Assembly (NCBI GenBank): GCA_930367215.1
Contig: OV884056.1
Coordinates: 46,376,308-46,440,307 of the forward strand
Reading direction: 5' to 3'
DNA length: 64,000 nt
From: Pollenia angustigena
Taxonomy: Eukaryota > Arthropoda > Insecta > Diptera > Polleniidae
In this document: positions 1 to 10,029 of the stretch, one piece after another
Position numbering within the stretch: the stretch's first letter is position 1
How the letters are laid out: every line of letters begins with the position of its first letter
The notes under the pieces: generated by a model
What the model saw: only the letters and a program-made list of their open reading frames with translations
Database searches by the model: none
Told to the model about the DNA's origin: nothing
Position numbers and translations under genes: made by a program

Positions 1-792
1 AGGAAAGTTGTAAAAAAAACTCATAAAATTCAGAAAAATGCATGAAATCTTTATTTGAATCGATAGTACGGTCCATATAATTAAATGTTTGAAGATTATT
101 TCATGCAAATGTTGACCGTGATTGCGCCTCAAATGGTCCATCCGCTTAGTCCAATGTTGGCATTCTGTTTCCAACATTTCGGCCGGTATCTCACGAATAA
201 ATGCTTCAATGTTTTCTTCCAATGCGTCAATTGAAGCGGGCATGTGTGTATAGACATGAGCTTTAACGTAGCCGCACAAAAAATAGTCTAAAGACGTTAA
301 ATCGCACGATCTAGGCGGCCAATTGACCGGTCCCGAACGTGAAATAAAATGTTCACCGAACTCGCCTCTCAATAAGTCCATTGTTAAGCGTGCTGTGTGG
401 CATGTGGCACCGTCTTGTTGAAACCACATGTCGTGCAAGTCAACAAGCTCTTGCATTTTGGGCAAAAAAAAGTTGGATATCATCTCACGGTAGCGCTCAC
501 CATTCACAGTTACGTTACGATTCGCATCATCTTGGAACGGTCCAATGATGCCACCAGCCCATAAACCGCACCAAACTGTGACTTTTTCTCGATGCATAAA
601 TAGCTCTTGCAATGCTTCTGGCTGATCTTCACTCCAAAATCGACAATTCGGCTTATTAACTTACCCATTGAGCCAAAAATGAGCTTCGTCGCTGAACACA
701 AGAAGCGCGCGATGAATTTTCTTAACAGAGCACGCATTTTGATAATAAAATTCAATAATTTGCAAGCGTTGTTCGTTTGTAAGACGATTCAT
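1..792 (-). pseudogene. Broken Tc1/mariner-superfamily transposase (copy 1, cut by window edge)
   Basis: This is a remnant of a cut-and-paste DNA transposase. The minus-strand reading begins at ATG 792 (MNRLTNEQRLQIIEFYYQNA), which resembles the N-terminal helix-turn-helix of insect transposases of this type. It then jumps directly to FSDEAHFWLNG, which holds the first catalytic Asp, so most of the DNA-binding region is missing. A TAA stop at 661-663 follows where related proteins carry Tyr or a similar residue. Beyond it the same frame continues through VTVWCGLWAGGIIGP, WFQQDGATCHTA (second Asp) and CDLTSLDYFLCGYVK (third Asp). I count 41 residues between the second and third Asp, the spacing of DD41D elements. 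The short GPFQDD stretch also looks as if it has lost residues. The C-terminal HLHEIIFKH, where such proteins usually end, reads on into a non-homologous tail. It cannot make transposase. Family assignment comes from recalled motifs, not a search. Confidence 0.85.
661..792 (-). other. Short ORF: transposase N-terminus up to the premature stop
   Basis: A 43-codon minus-strand frame encodes the residual N-terminal helix-turn-helix region fused to the first DDE strand (FSDEAHF), and ends at the TAA at 661-663. The same stop is seen in all copies that retain this region, so it predates amplification. If translated, the peptide might keep partial DNA-binding structure, but nothing in the sequence shows that it is expressed. 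Confidence 0.5.
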
Positions 793-1683
793 GGTTAAAT
801 TATAGACCAAACTGAAGATGTTTGACAGTGAAACAAAACACGAAACGTGCGTCAGCTGTTTAAACCAGTGCTGCCAAAAAGATAATAGCTAAAAAATCAC
901 CCATTATATTAGCGGAATATAACAAATCTTAAAATGTTGTTTATAGACATATTTTAACATAAAATAAGTAATGACGTAGAAAACAAAATAAATTTTCTGT
1001 AAATATTTTACTGGATAACCCCATTTCTTTAAATCTTAAAGTGAACGACGTCACGGGTAAAAGCTAGTTACAAAATAAAACATGGGTGGGGGTAGGTCTT
1101 TTTTGATCTACCTTGTATATATATTTTTAAGAAATGTTGCTTCTTTTTTTGGCAACTTTTAACACTTTTTCTCTTTTAGTTTTGGTACTTTCTTATTTTC
1201 AAAAAATTTGGCTAGAGATATTGTCCAGATTTAAGTGGGGTATATTTTAAGAGGTTAAAACGAAAAATGTTTTACTTTTGATACTTTTTCTCTTTTGGAT
1301 AAATTTGGTATACAGATTGCATATGGTCGAGATCAAAATATACGGTATTTTTTAATGGATAAAATTGGGATAAAACTGTTACTTTTTATCTCTTCGAAAA
1401 ATTTGGTATTCATATAAAACATAACCTAAATTAACGTACAGAGTACTTTCTGGGAGAATAAAATGAGTCAAAGCTCGTACTTTTAGTACTTCGTTGCATT
1501 TGGTATAAAAAGTACAAAATATACGGCACTTTTTAAGGGGTAAAAAATGGATCAAATTGGTACTTTTTGTACTTTTTCGGAATGCGTATGGTCCATTGGC
1601 TGGAATATATTTAGGCGCCCATTCATTGCTTTTCATATCGACAACTATATGTAGGTTGCTCAAGATTATTGAGTGCTCAAAAA
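793..1683. other. Non-coding spacer: transposon end and TACTTTTT-rich block
   Basis: No gene is seen. Bases 793-930 hold the 5' untranslated end of the transposon remnant. The aaaaaatcaccc at about 893-904 would be the outer end of a terminal inverted repeat reading GGGTGATTTTTT on the minus strand. At the other end of the element only ATAGCT of that repeat is recognisable (about 3639-3645), so the 3' inverted repeat looks lost. From about 1140 to 1600 a loose motif recurs (TACTTT or TACTTTTT with CTCTTTT, and TTTGGTA), which suggests an old degenerate tandem repeat. Confidence 0.5.
1091..1112 (+). other. Short hairpin with T6 loop
   Basis: The arms ggtaggtc and gatctacc pair with one mismatch (a G-U pair in RNA) around six T residues. 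It is present in every unit that retains the region. In unit 15 a 14-bp deletion just upstream (near 56339) removes the outer part of the left arm. Function unknown. Confidence 0.4.
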
Positions 1684-1820
1684 CCGGACACAGCTGACTA
1701 GTCAGTACTGATGCATATAACGGACACAGCTGACCAGTCAGTACTGACTGGTCAGTACTGACGCATATACCGGCCACAGCTGACTAGTCAGTACTGATTC
1801 ATATATTCGTCACTGTTGAC
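1684..1820. repeat. Palindromic repeat cluster (unit 1)
   Basis: Three imperfect direct repeats of a block built from CACAGCTGACtAGTCAGTACTGA plus a catata spacer lie in tandem, followed by a decayed fourth (cactgttgac). Each contains the palindromes CAGCTG, CTGACTAGTCAG and/or TCAGTACTGA. The middle block carries an extra 14-bp duplication that creates a perfect 26-bp palindrome at 1730-1755. This GC-richer patch stands out from the AT-rich surroundings. It could be a cluster of protein-binding sites or a hairpin-prone element; the sequence does not decide. Confidence 0.75.
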
Positions 1821-2203
1821 GTATTTTTTAGTTTTAATAAAACACTATTAAAATAAAACATCTCATTCAATTCTCATACAAATTTTTGTCTTTATTTAAA
1901 ATAAAATTCAATATTTTTTTGGTTTCCAAAATAACTTAAATAAATAAATATTTTTTTTTTTTAACTAAATTTTTTAAATTAATTATGTTTTGTTTGCATT
2001 CGAAAACGTTTGCTGGATCAAACATCATTCAACAGTTTCTTAATTACATTAAACAAGCACCTTCTTACAAATAAAGTTCAGTCAATAAAAAGTGTTAAAA
2101 ATAAAGCTAAACTTTTACCAATTTATTGGTCACGCTTATTTTTTGATTTTTTTTCTCTTTTAGATTGATTATTTTAGTTTAAATTAAAAAAATTTTCGTC
2201 ATT
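1821..2203. other. AT-rich 3' flank of the DUF4806-like gene
   Basis: No gene is seen. The stretch is dominated by A/T runs, including a T run of about 10-12 bases near 1950 whose length differs between units. It is probably the 3' untranslated and intergenic sequence of the minus-strand gene that ends at 2204. Confidence 0.5.
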
Positions 2204-2212
2204 TTATTTATT
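2203..2212 (-). promoter_or_regulatory. Candidate poly(A) signal overlapping the stop codon
   Basis: On the minus strand the last codons AAT AAA TAA followed by A contain two overlapping AATAAA hexamers (2212-2207 and 2208-2203). Canonical hexamers sitting on a stop codon are known in compact insect genes, but the AT-rich context makes chance occurrence possible. Unit 4 loses both through an A-to-T change in the Lys codon. Confidence 0.35.
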
Positions 2213-2784
2213 AACCCCTTTTTCTTTTATGTATTTTTGTTGCTTTACCCTATGGTGGGCACGTTCAACCGCTTTTCTTATACTTTTTTCATACTCCCCG
2301 GCTCCTAGGTTCTGAAAAACATCTAAAATATGAAGTAAAAAAAAAAGACAGAAATGTTAAATATTCAAAGACTAAAATTATTTAATGTCTGTACATACCT
2401 CTTACAATTTTATTTAGCAGCGTGAGATTTGACAACGGAAGTTTTCCCCACCTTCCATCCCAATTATATTTATATAGCAAATCATCTGCAAACGATGCAC
2501 TAATAACACTGCCAACATCTAAAGAAACACCTTTAATTTTATGAATATAGGACTTCTGTAAAGAAGTTGAATTACTGTTTGAGCAAGTAAAATATATAAA
2601 ATATTGTGATTGTTACCATGGCCTGAGCGTAATCGGAGTCTAGCTTCTCCTCTATTTCTTGCACTGCTGTTGTGGTCCGCAAGGGGAGCATGCTGGCGGT
2701 CTCATCAAGCCCTTGATCAGAAGTCTCTCCTGTCATGCGGCTGAGGTACTCTTGGGCTTGTTTTATGCCTACTTTACACTCCAT
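2204..2784 (-). CDS. DUF4806-like protein gene, three exons (copy 1)
   Basis: Proposed exons are 2784-2617, 2555-2399 and 2304-2204, joined over a 61-nt GTAACA...TTTACAG intron and a 94-nt intron. The spliced product is 141 residues. Seen in the sequence: a short Lys/Glu-rich N-terminus, then LPLRTTTAVQEIEEKL (about residues 33-48), KSYIHKIKG at the start of exon 2, SFADDLLYKYNWDGRWGKLP (77-96), and a basic C-terminus with EKSIRKAVERAHHRVKQQ (about 112-130). This layout (leading Leu-Pro strand, acidic helix, YxWxGR-type core, C-terminal helix) matches my recollection of DUF4806, a metazoan domain of unknown function. The second intron has an equally long alternative (exon 2 ending at 2406, exon 3 starting at 2311) that keeps the frame, giving NLGAGEY instead of VRGAGEY. 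The true start may lie further upstream (see 2792-2938). Molecular role unknown. Confidence 0.7.
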
Positions 2785-2791
2785 TAGAATT

Positions 2792-2938
2792 TTAGCTTAT
2801 TGATGGAACAGGTTGTATATTAGATCTTTCACTTCGTGCACTATCTTCGTTTTCTATTAACCTTCTATACATTTTAATTTTGGACTCAAATGTCTTTTTT
2901 TCCAATGATAGACAATTTTGCAAACGTCTTTTTTTCAT
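2792..2938 (-). pseudogene. Upstream 48-codon ORF, probable frameshifted first part of the DUF4806-like gene
   Basis: Minus-strand ATG at 2938 opens a basic, charged frame beginning MKKRRLQNCLSLEKKTFESK that ends at TAA 2792-2794, only 7 nt before the ATG at 2784. The two frames differ by one base. Removing one base at the stop region would make a continuous frame, with SIS running into KILMECKVG. Its composition resembles a genuine coiled or charged N-terminal region rather than random AT-rich sequence. The same agctta sequence is found in every unit checked, so the break predates the array. Alternatives are a short upstream ORF or an undetected intron. Confidence 0.5.
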
Positions 2939-3315
2939 AGTTATCTTTTATCACAAAAAGTATACTTTTATTATTTAATTTAATTTCTTAATAGGTATTT
3001 TCTATCTTATTGTCACTTTTTTATATTTTAATAGGTATTTGTGTTATTTTTATTGTCACTCAATTCTTGCTTTCTGTCAAGGCAAATATTATTTTTTATC
3101 ACTCTTTATTGTCACTGTCAATTTTTATTTCACTTTTTTTATATTTATTTTAAATAATATAATGGGCGCACGTCACAATTTCATAAAATTCCTTTCGCTT
3201 TTAAAATTAATCTTGAATTTTTTACATATTTTACACATTCCATTCAAAAATGAAACTGTCTAACATACATTCGTTGTTTCACTCTTACATACGCATTTCA
3301 TTCCTGGAGTAATTA
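2939..3315. other. AT-rich upstream region of the DUF4806-like gene
   Basis: No credible gene is seen. Two tandem copies of a 40-bp block start at 2988 and 3028 (ttaataggtattt...attgtcac), and further attgtcac motifs follow at about 3053 and 3109. This is the expected promoter/5' UTR position for the minus-strand gene, but no TATA box or initiator can be assigned confidently. Confidence 0.45.
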
Positions 3316-3569
3316 GCGTTGCCACTAGCAAACATTTCTTCCTAAAATGTTTTTAACAACAGCAATTCCCAAAATTCCACCACTTTTTTTTTAAATAATT
3401 AATACAAATTTAGCTAAATTCTTATAATTATTAAAATTTATGAAACGTATTAACAGATATATTCAACATATTATTAAGTATATATAAAAATAAGAAGAAA
3501 AGATTAATAAAATTTGGGCTTTGCAAAATATTCCTAATTTGGTATACAAACGGACACGAGTGGCAACGC
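3316..3569. repeat. 254-bp segment bounded by 11-bp inverted repeats
   Basis: gcgttgccact at 3316-3326 and its exact reverse complement agtggcaacgc at 3559-3569 enclose an AT-rich non-coding segment. The right repeat extends into a local hairpin (agtggc aac gccact). The segment occurs in every complete unit at the same offset. It could be an old MITE-like insertion, but no target duplication is evident. In unit 9 the satellite array is inserted inside this segment. Confidence 0.5.
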
Positions 3570-3610
3570 CACTTGTAACAATAAAAACAAACAAAAATAG
3601 TGCGTGTGTA

Positions 3611-4438
3611 TTAGTTTCGGTCATCCATTTCTTGTAGGGGAGCTATAGGAAAGTTGTAAAAAAAACTCATAAAATTCAGAAAAATGCATGAAATCTTTAT
3701 TTGAATCGATAGTACGGTCCATATAATTAAATGTTTGAAGATTATTTCATGCAAATGTTGAACGTGATTGCGCCTCAAATGGTCCATCCGCTTAGTCCAA
3801 TGTTGGCATTCTGTTTCCAACATTTCGGCCGGTATCTCACGAATAAATGCTTCAATGTTTTCTTCCAATGCGTCAATTGAAGCGGGCATGTGTGTATAGA
3901 AATGAGCTTTAACGTAGCCGCACAAAAAATAGTCTAAAGACGTTAAATCGCACGATCTAGGCGGCCAATTGACCGGTCCCGAACGTGAAATAAAATGTTC
4001 ACCGAACTCGCCTCTCAATAAGTCCATTGTTAAGCGTGCTGTGTGGCATGTGGCACCGTCTTGTTGAAACCACATGTCGTGCAAGTCAACAAGCTCTTGC
4101 ATTTTGGGCAAAAAAAAGTTGGATATCATCTCACGGTAGCGCTCACCATTCACAGTTACGTTACGATTCGCATCATCTTGGAACGGTCCAATGATGCCAC
4201 CAGCCCATAAACCGCACCAAACTGTGACTTTTTCTCGATGCATAAATAGCTCTTGCAATGCTTCTGGCTGATCTTCACTCCAAAATCGACAATTCGGCTT
4301 ATTAACTTACCCATTGAGCCAAAAATGAGCTTCGTCGCTGAACACAAGAAGCGCGCGATGAATTTTCTTAACAGAGCACGCATTTTGATAATAAAATTCA
4401 ATAATTTGCAAGCGTTGTTCGTTTGTAAGACGATTCAT
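3611..4438 (-). pseudogene. Broken transposase (copy 2, most complete layout)
   Basis: Best reference copy: residual N-terminus 4438-4307, TAA stop at 4307-4309, then an open frame from Val downwards including MQELFMHREK at 4258 and continuing to 3611. The DDE core Asp residues are in FSDEAHF, QQDGATCH and TSLDYF. Asn-to-Val-type variation (HVQHLHE) and HFYTHMP distinguish this copy and copy 3 from the others (HGQHLHE, HVYTHMP). Confidence 0.85.
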
Positions 4439-5330
4439 GGTTAAATTATAGACCAAACTGAAGATGTTTGACAGTGAAACAAAACACGAAACGTGCGTCA
4501 GCTGTTTAAACCAGTGCTGCCAAAAAGATAATAGCTAAAAAATCACCCATTATATTAGCGGAATATAACAAATCTTAAAATGTTGTTTATAGACATATTT
4601 TAACATAAAATAAGTAATGACGTAGAAAACAAAATAAATTTTCTGTAAATATTTTACTGGATAACCCCATTTCTTTAAATCTTAAAGTGAACGACGTCAC
4701 GGGTAAAAGCTAGTTACAAAATAAAACATGGGTGGGGGTAGGTCTTTTTTGATCTACCTTGTATATATATTTTTAAGAAATGTTGCTTCTTTTTTTGGCA
4801 ACTTTTAACACTTTTTCTCTTTTAGTTTTGGTACTTTCTTATTTTCAAAAAATTTGGCTAGAGATATTGTCCAGATTTAAGTGGGGTATATTTTAAGAGG
4901 TTAAAACGAAAAAATGTTTTACTTTTGATACTTTTTCTCTTTTGGATAAATTTGGTATACAGATTGCATATGGTCGAGATCAAAATATACGGTATTTTTT
5001 AATGGATAAAATTGGGATAAAACTGTTACTTTTTATCTCTTCGAAAAATTTGGTATTCATATAAAACATAACCTAAATTAACGTACAGAGTACTTTCTGG
5101 GGGAATAAAATGAGTCAAAGCTCGTACTTTTAGTACTTCGTTGCATTTGGTATAAAAAGTACAAAATATACGGCACTTTTTAAGGGGTAAAAAATGGATC
5201 AAATTGGTACTTTTTGTACTTTTTCGGAATGCGTATGGTCCATTGGCTGGAATATATTTAGGCGCCCATTCATTGCTTTTCATATCGACAACTATATGTA
5301 GGTTGCTCAAGATTATTGAGTGCTCAAAAA

Positions 5331-5467
5331 CCGGACACAGCTGACTAGTCAGTACTGATGCATATAACGGACACAGCTGACCAGTCAGTACTGACTGGTC
5401 AGTACTGACGCATATACCGGCCACAGCTGACTAGTCAGTACTGATTCATATATTCGTCACTGTTGAC
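5331..5467. repeat. Palindromic repeat cluster (unit 2)
   Basis: Same arrangement as at 1684-1820, including the perfect 26-bp palindrome in the middle block. Confidence 0.75.
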
Positions 5468-5850
5468 GTATTTTTTAGTTTTAATAAAACACTATTAAAA
5501 TAAAACATCTCATTCAATTCTCATACAAATTTTTGTCTTTATTTAAAATAAAATTCAATATTTTTTTGGTTTCCAAAATAACTTAAATAAATAAATATTT
5601 TTTTTTTTTAACTAAATTTTTTAAATTAATTATGTTTTGTTTGCATTCGAAAACGTTTGCTGGATCAAACATCATTCAACAGTTTCTTAATTACATTAAA
5701 CAAGCACCTTCTTACAAATAAAGTTCAGTCAATAAAAAGTGTTAAAAATAAAGCTAAACTTTTACCAATTTATTGGTCACGCTTATTTTTTGATTTTTTT
5801 TCTCTTTTAGATTGATTATTTTAGTTTAAATTAAAAAAATTTTCGTCATT

Positions 5851-6431
5851 TTATTTATTAACCCCTTTTTCTTTTATGTATTTTTGTTGCTTTACCCTAT
5901 GGTGGGCACGTTCAACCGCTTTTCTTATACTTTTTTCATACTCCCCGGCTCCTAGGTTCTGAAAAACATCTAAAATATGAAGTAAAAAAAAAAGACAGAA
6001 ATGTTAAATATTCAAAGACTAAAATTATTTAATGTCTGTACATACCTCTTACAATTTTATTTAGCAGCGTGAGATTTGACAACGGAAGTTTTCCCCACCT
6101 TCCATCCCAATTATATTTATATAGCAAATCATCTGCAAACGATGCACTAATAACACTGCCAACATCTAAAGAAACACCTTTAATTTTATGAATATAGGAC
6201 TTCTGTAAAGAAGTTGAATTACTGTTTGAGCAAGTAAAATATATAAAATATTGTGATTGTTACCATGGCCTGAGCGTAATCGGAGTCTAGCTTCTCCTCT
6301 ATTTCTTGCACTGCTGTTGTGGTCCGCAAGGGGAGCATGCTGGCGGTCTCATCAAGCCCTTGATCAGAAGTCTCTCCTGTCATGCGGCTGAGGTACTCTT
6401 GGGCTTGTTTTATGCCTACTTTACACTCCAT
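5851..6431 (-). CDS. DUF4806-like protein gene (copy 2)
   Basis: Exons follow copy 1 at the same spacing from ATG 6431, and all splice sites are conserved. Residue 8 is Gln, as in copy 1 (other copies have Lys). The frameshifted upstream ORF lies at about 6439-6585. Confidence 0.7.
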
Positions 6432-7256
6432 TAGAATTTTAGCTTATTGATGGAACAGGTTGTATATTAGATCTTTCACTTCGTGCACTATCTTCGTTTT
6501 CTATTAACCTTCTATACATTTTAATTTTGGACTCAAATGTCTTTTTTTCCAATGATAGACAATTTTGCAAACGTCTTTTTTTCATAGTTATCTTTTATCA
6601 CAAAAAGTATACTTTTATTATTTAATTTAATTTCTTAATAGGTATTTTCTATCTTATTGTCACTTTTTTATATTTAATAGGTATTTGTGTTATTTTTATT
6701 GTCACTCAATTCTTGCTTTCTGTCAAGGCAAATATTATTTTTTATCACTCTTTATTGTCACTGTCAATTTTTATTTCACTTTTTTTATATTTATTTTAAA
6801 TAATATAATGGGCGCACGTCACAATTTCATAAAATTCCTTTCGCTTTTAAAATTAATCTTGAATTTTTTACATATTTTACACATTCCATTCAAAAATGAA
6901 ACTGTCTAACATACATTCGTTGTTTCACTCTTACATACGCATTTCATTCCTGGAGTAATTAGCGTTGCCACTAGCAAACATTTCTTCCTAAAATGTTTTT
7001 AACAACAGCAATTCCCAAAATTCCACCACTTTTTTTTTAAATAATTAATACAAATTTAGCTAAATTCTTATAATTATTAAAATTTATGAAACGTATTAAC
7101 AGATATATTCAACATATTATTAAGTATTTATAAAAATAAGAAGAAAAGATTAATAAAATTTGGGCTTTGCAAAATATTCCTAATTTGGTATACAAACGGA
7201 CACGAGTGGCAACGCCACTTGTAACAATAAAAACAAACAAAAATAGTGCGTGTGTA

Positions 7257-8084
7257 TTAGTTTCGGTCATCCATTTCTTGTAGGGGAGCTATAGGAAAGT
7301 TGTAAAAAAAACTCATAAAATTCAGAAAAATGCATGAAATCTTTATTTGAATCGATAGTACGGTCCATATAATTAAATGTTTGAAGATTATTTCATGCAA
7401 ATGTTGAACGTGATTGCGCCTCAAATGGTCCATCCGCTTAGTCCAATGTTGGCATTCTGTTTCCAACATTTCGGCCGGTATCTCACGAATAAATGCTTCA
7501 ATGTTTTCTTCCAATGCGTCAATTGAAGCGGGCATGTGTGTATAGAAATGAGCTTTAACGTAGCCGCACAAAAAATAGTCTAAAGACGTTAAATCGCACG
7601 ATCTAGGCGGCCAATTGACCGGTCCCGAACGTGAAATAAAATGTTCACCGAACTCGCCTCTCAATAAGTCCATTGTTAAGCGTGCTGTGTGGCATGTGGC
7701 ACCGTCTTGTTGAAACCACATGTCGTGCAAGTCAACAAGCTCTTGCATTTTGGGCAAAAAAAAGTTGGATATCATCTCACGGTAGCGCTCACCATTCACA
7801 GTTACGTTACGATTCGCATCATCTTGGAACGGTCCAATGATGCCACCAGCCCATAAACCGCACCAAACTGTGACTTTTTCTCGATGCATAAATAGCTCTT
7901 GCAATGCTTCTGGCTGATCTTCACTCCAAAATCGACAATTCGGCTTATTAACTTACCCATTGAGCCAAAAATGAGCTTCGTCGCTGAACACAAGAAGCGC
8001 GCGATGAATTTTCTTAACAGAGCACGCATTTTGATAATAAAATTCAATAATTTGCAAGCGTTGTTCGTTTGTAAGACGATTCAT
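7257..8084 (-). pseudogene. Broken transposase (copy 3)
   Basis: Same structure and same internal stop as copy 2, including the HFYTHMP and HVQHLHE variants, which link units 2 and 3. Confidence 0.85.
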
Positions 8085-8929
8085 GGTTAAATTATAGACC
8101 AAACTGAAGATGTTTGACAGTGAAACAAAACACGAAACGTGCGTCAGCTGTTTAAACCAGTGCTGCCAAAAAGATAATAGCTAAAAAATCACCCATTATA
8201 TTAGCGGAATATAACAAATCTTAAAATGTTGTTTATAGACATATTTTAACATAAAATAAGTAATGACGTAGAAAACAAAATAAATTTTCTGTAAATATTT
8301 TACTGGATAACCCCATTTCTTTAAATCTTAAAGTGAACGACGTCACGGGTAAAAGCTAGTTACAAAATAAAACATGGGTGGGGGTAGGTCTTTTTTGATC
8401 TACCTTGTATATATATTTTTAAGAAATGTTGCTTCTTTTTTTGGCAACTTTTAACACTTTTTCTCTTTTAGTTTTGGTACTTTCTTATTTTCAAAAAATT
8501 TGGCTAGAGATATTGTCCAGATTTAAGTGGGGTATATTTTAAGAGGTTAAAACGAAAAATGTTTTACTTTTGATACTTTTTCTCTTTTGGATAAATTTGG
8601 TATACAGATTGCATATGGTCGAGATCAAAATATACGGTATTTTTTAATGGATAAAATTGGGATAAAACTGTTACTTTTTATCTCTTCGAAAAATTTGGTA
8701 TTCATATAAAACATAACCTAAATTAACGTACAGAGTACTTTCTGGGGGAATAAAATGAGTCAAAGCTCGTACTTTTAGTACTTCGTTGCATTTGGTATCA
8801 AATTGGTACTTTTTGTACTTTTTCGGAATGCGTATGGTCCATTGGCTGGAATATATTTAGGCGCCCATTCATTGCTTTTCATATCGACAACTATATGTAG
8901 GTTGCTCAAGATTATTGAGTGCTCAAAAA

Positions 8930-9066
8930 CCGGACACAGCTGACTAGTCAGTACTGATGCATATAACGGACACAGCTGACCAGTCAGTACTGACTGGTCA
9001 GTACTGATGCATATACCGGCCACAGCTGACTAGTCAGTACTGATTCATATATTCGTCACTGTTGAC
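8930..9066. repeat. Palindromic repeat cluster (unit 3)
   Basis: Full arrangement with the 26-bp palindrome. One spacer reads tgatgcata instead of tgacgcata near 9006. Confidence 0.75.
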
Positions 9067-9450
9067 GTATTTTTTAGTTTTAATAAAACACTATTAAAAT
9101 AAAACACCTCATTCAATTCTCATACAAATTTTTGTCTTTATTTAAAATAAAATTCAATATTTTTTTTGGTTTCCAAAATAACTTAAATAAATAAATATTT
9201 TTTTTTTTTAACTAAATTTTTTAAATTAATTATGTTTTGTTTGCATTCGAAAACGTTTGCTGGATCAAACATCATTCAACAGTTTCTTAATTACATTAAA
9301 CAAGCACCTTCTTACAAATAAAGTTCAGTCAATAAAAAGTGTTAAAAATAAAGCTAAACTTTTACCAATTTATTGGTCACGCTTATTTTTTGATTTTTTT
9401 TCTCTTTTAGATTGATAATTTTAGTTTAAATTAAAAAAATTGTCGTCATT

Positions 9451-10029
9451 TTATTTATTAACCCCTTTTTCTTTTATGTATTTTTGTTGCTTTACCCTAT
9501 GGTGGGCACGTTCAACCGCTTTTCTTATACTTTTTTCATACTCCCCGGCTCCTAGGTTCTGAAAAACATCTAAAATATGAAGTAAAAAAAAAGACAGAAA
9601 TGTTAAATATTCAAAGACTAAAATTATTTAATGTCTGTACATACCTCTTACAATTTTATTTAGCAGCGTGAGATTTGACAACGGAAGTTTTCCCCACCTT
9701 CCATCCCAATTATATTATATAGCAAATCATCTGCAAACGATGCACTAATAACACTGCCAACATCTAAAGAAACACCTTTAATTTTATGAATATAGGACTT
9801 CTGTAAAGAAGTTGAATTACTGTTTGAGCAAGTAAAATATATAAAATATTGTGATTGTTACCATGGCCTGAGCGTAATCGGAGTCTAGCTTCTCCTCTAT
9901 TTCTTGCACTGCTGTTGTGGTCCGCAAGGGGAGCATGCTGGCGGTCTCATCAAGCCCTTGATCAGAAGTCTCTCCTGTCATGCGGCTGAGGTACTCTTGG
10001 GCTTTTTTTATGCCTACTTTACACTCCAT
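9451..10029 (-). pseudogene. DUF4806-like gene copy 3, frameshifted in exon 2
   Basis: Exon 1 (ATG 10029) and both introns are present, but exon 2 has lost one base in tatatttata (reads tatattatat near 9714). This shifts the frame inside the YKYNWDG core, so the product would be truncated or altered there. Confidence 0.65.

Larger units (their letters stand above)
1..3646. repeat. Tandem array unit 1 (about 3.65 kb)
   Basis: The sequence starting at base 1 (aggaaagttgtaaaa) recurs at 3647 and then throughout the window in the same orientation, so this is the first of 17 head-to-tail units. The left edge cuts into the transposase tail. Contents in order are the transposase remnant, AT-rich spacer, palindromic cluster, DUF4806-like gene (minus strand) and an AT-rich upstream region. 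Units 1 and 2 share private variants: a Gln codon at residue 8 of the gene, aattttcgtc near 2192, and cggacacgag near 3551. Confidence 0.97.
3647..7292. repeat. Tandem array unit 2
   Basis: This is a full-length unit of 3,646 bp, almost identical to unit 1. It shares with unit 3 two transposase variants (gttgaacgtg near 3760 and agaaatgagc near 3899) that are absent from unit 1. Adjacent units are thus linked by exchanges with staggered boundaries. Confidence 0.97.

Noticed and set aside
607..798. 63-residue plus-strand ORF and 81-residue minus-strand ORF (510-755) over the transposase N-terminus
   Set aside because: Both are other-frame readings of the transposase remnant. The frame with recognisable motifs is 792 downwards.
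793..930. Complete transposon with both terminal inverted repeats
   Set aside because: Only the 5' end (GGGTGATTTTTT on the minus strand) is plausible. The other end keeps at most ATAGCT, and no clean TA duplication is visible.
1379..1777. 132-residue minus-strand ORF running from the palindromic cluster into the spacer (and equivalents in other units)
   Set aside because: Its N-terminal third simply translates the palindromic repeats. It has no recognisable domain and is broken by indels in several units (shortened in units 3, 11, 13, 15 and 16, among others). Recurrence is explained by the tandem array.
3039..3263. 74-residue plus-strand ORF in the AT-rich upstream region
   Set aside because: Phe/Leu/Ile-rich translation of A/T-rich DNA, without a domain or a plausible start context. 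It lies over the probable promoter region of the opposite-strand gene and is conserved only because the unit is.
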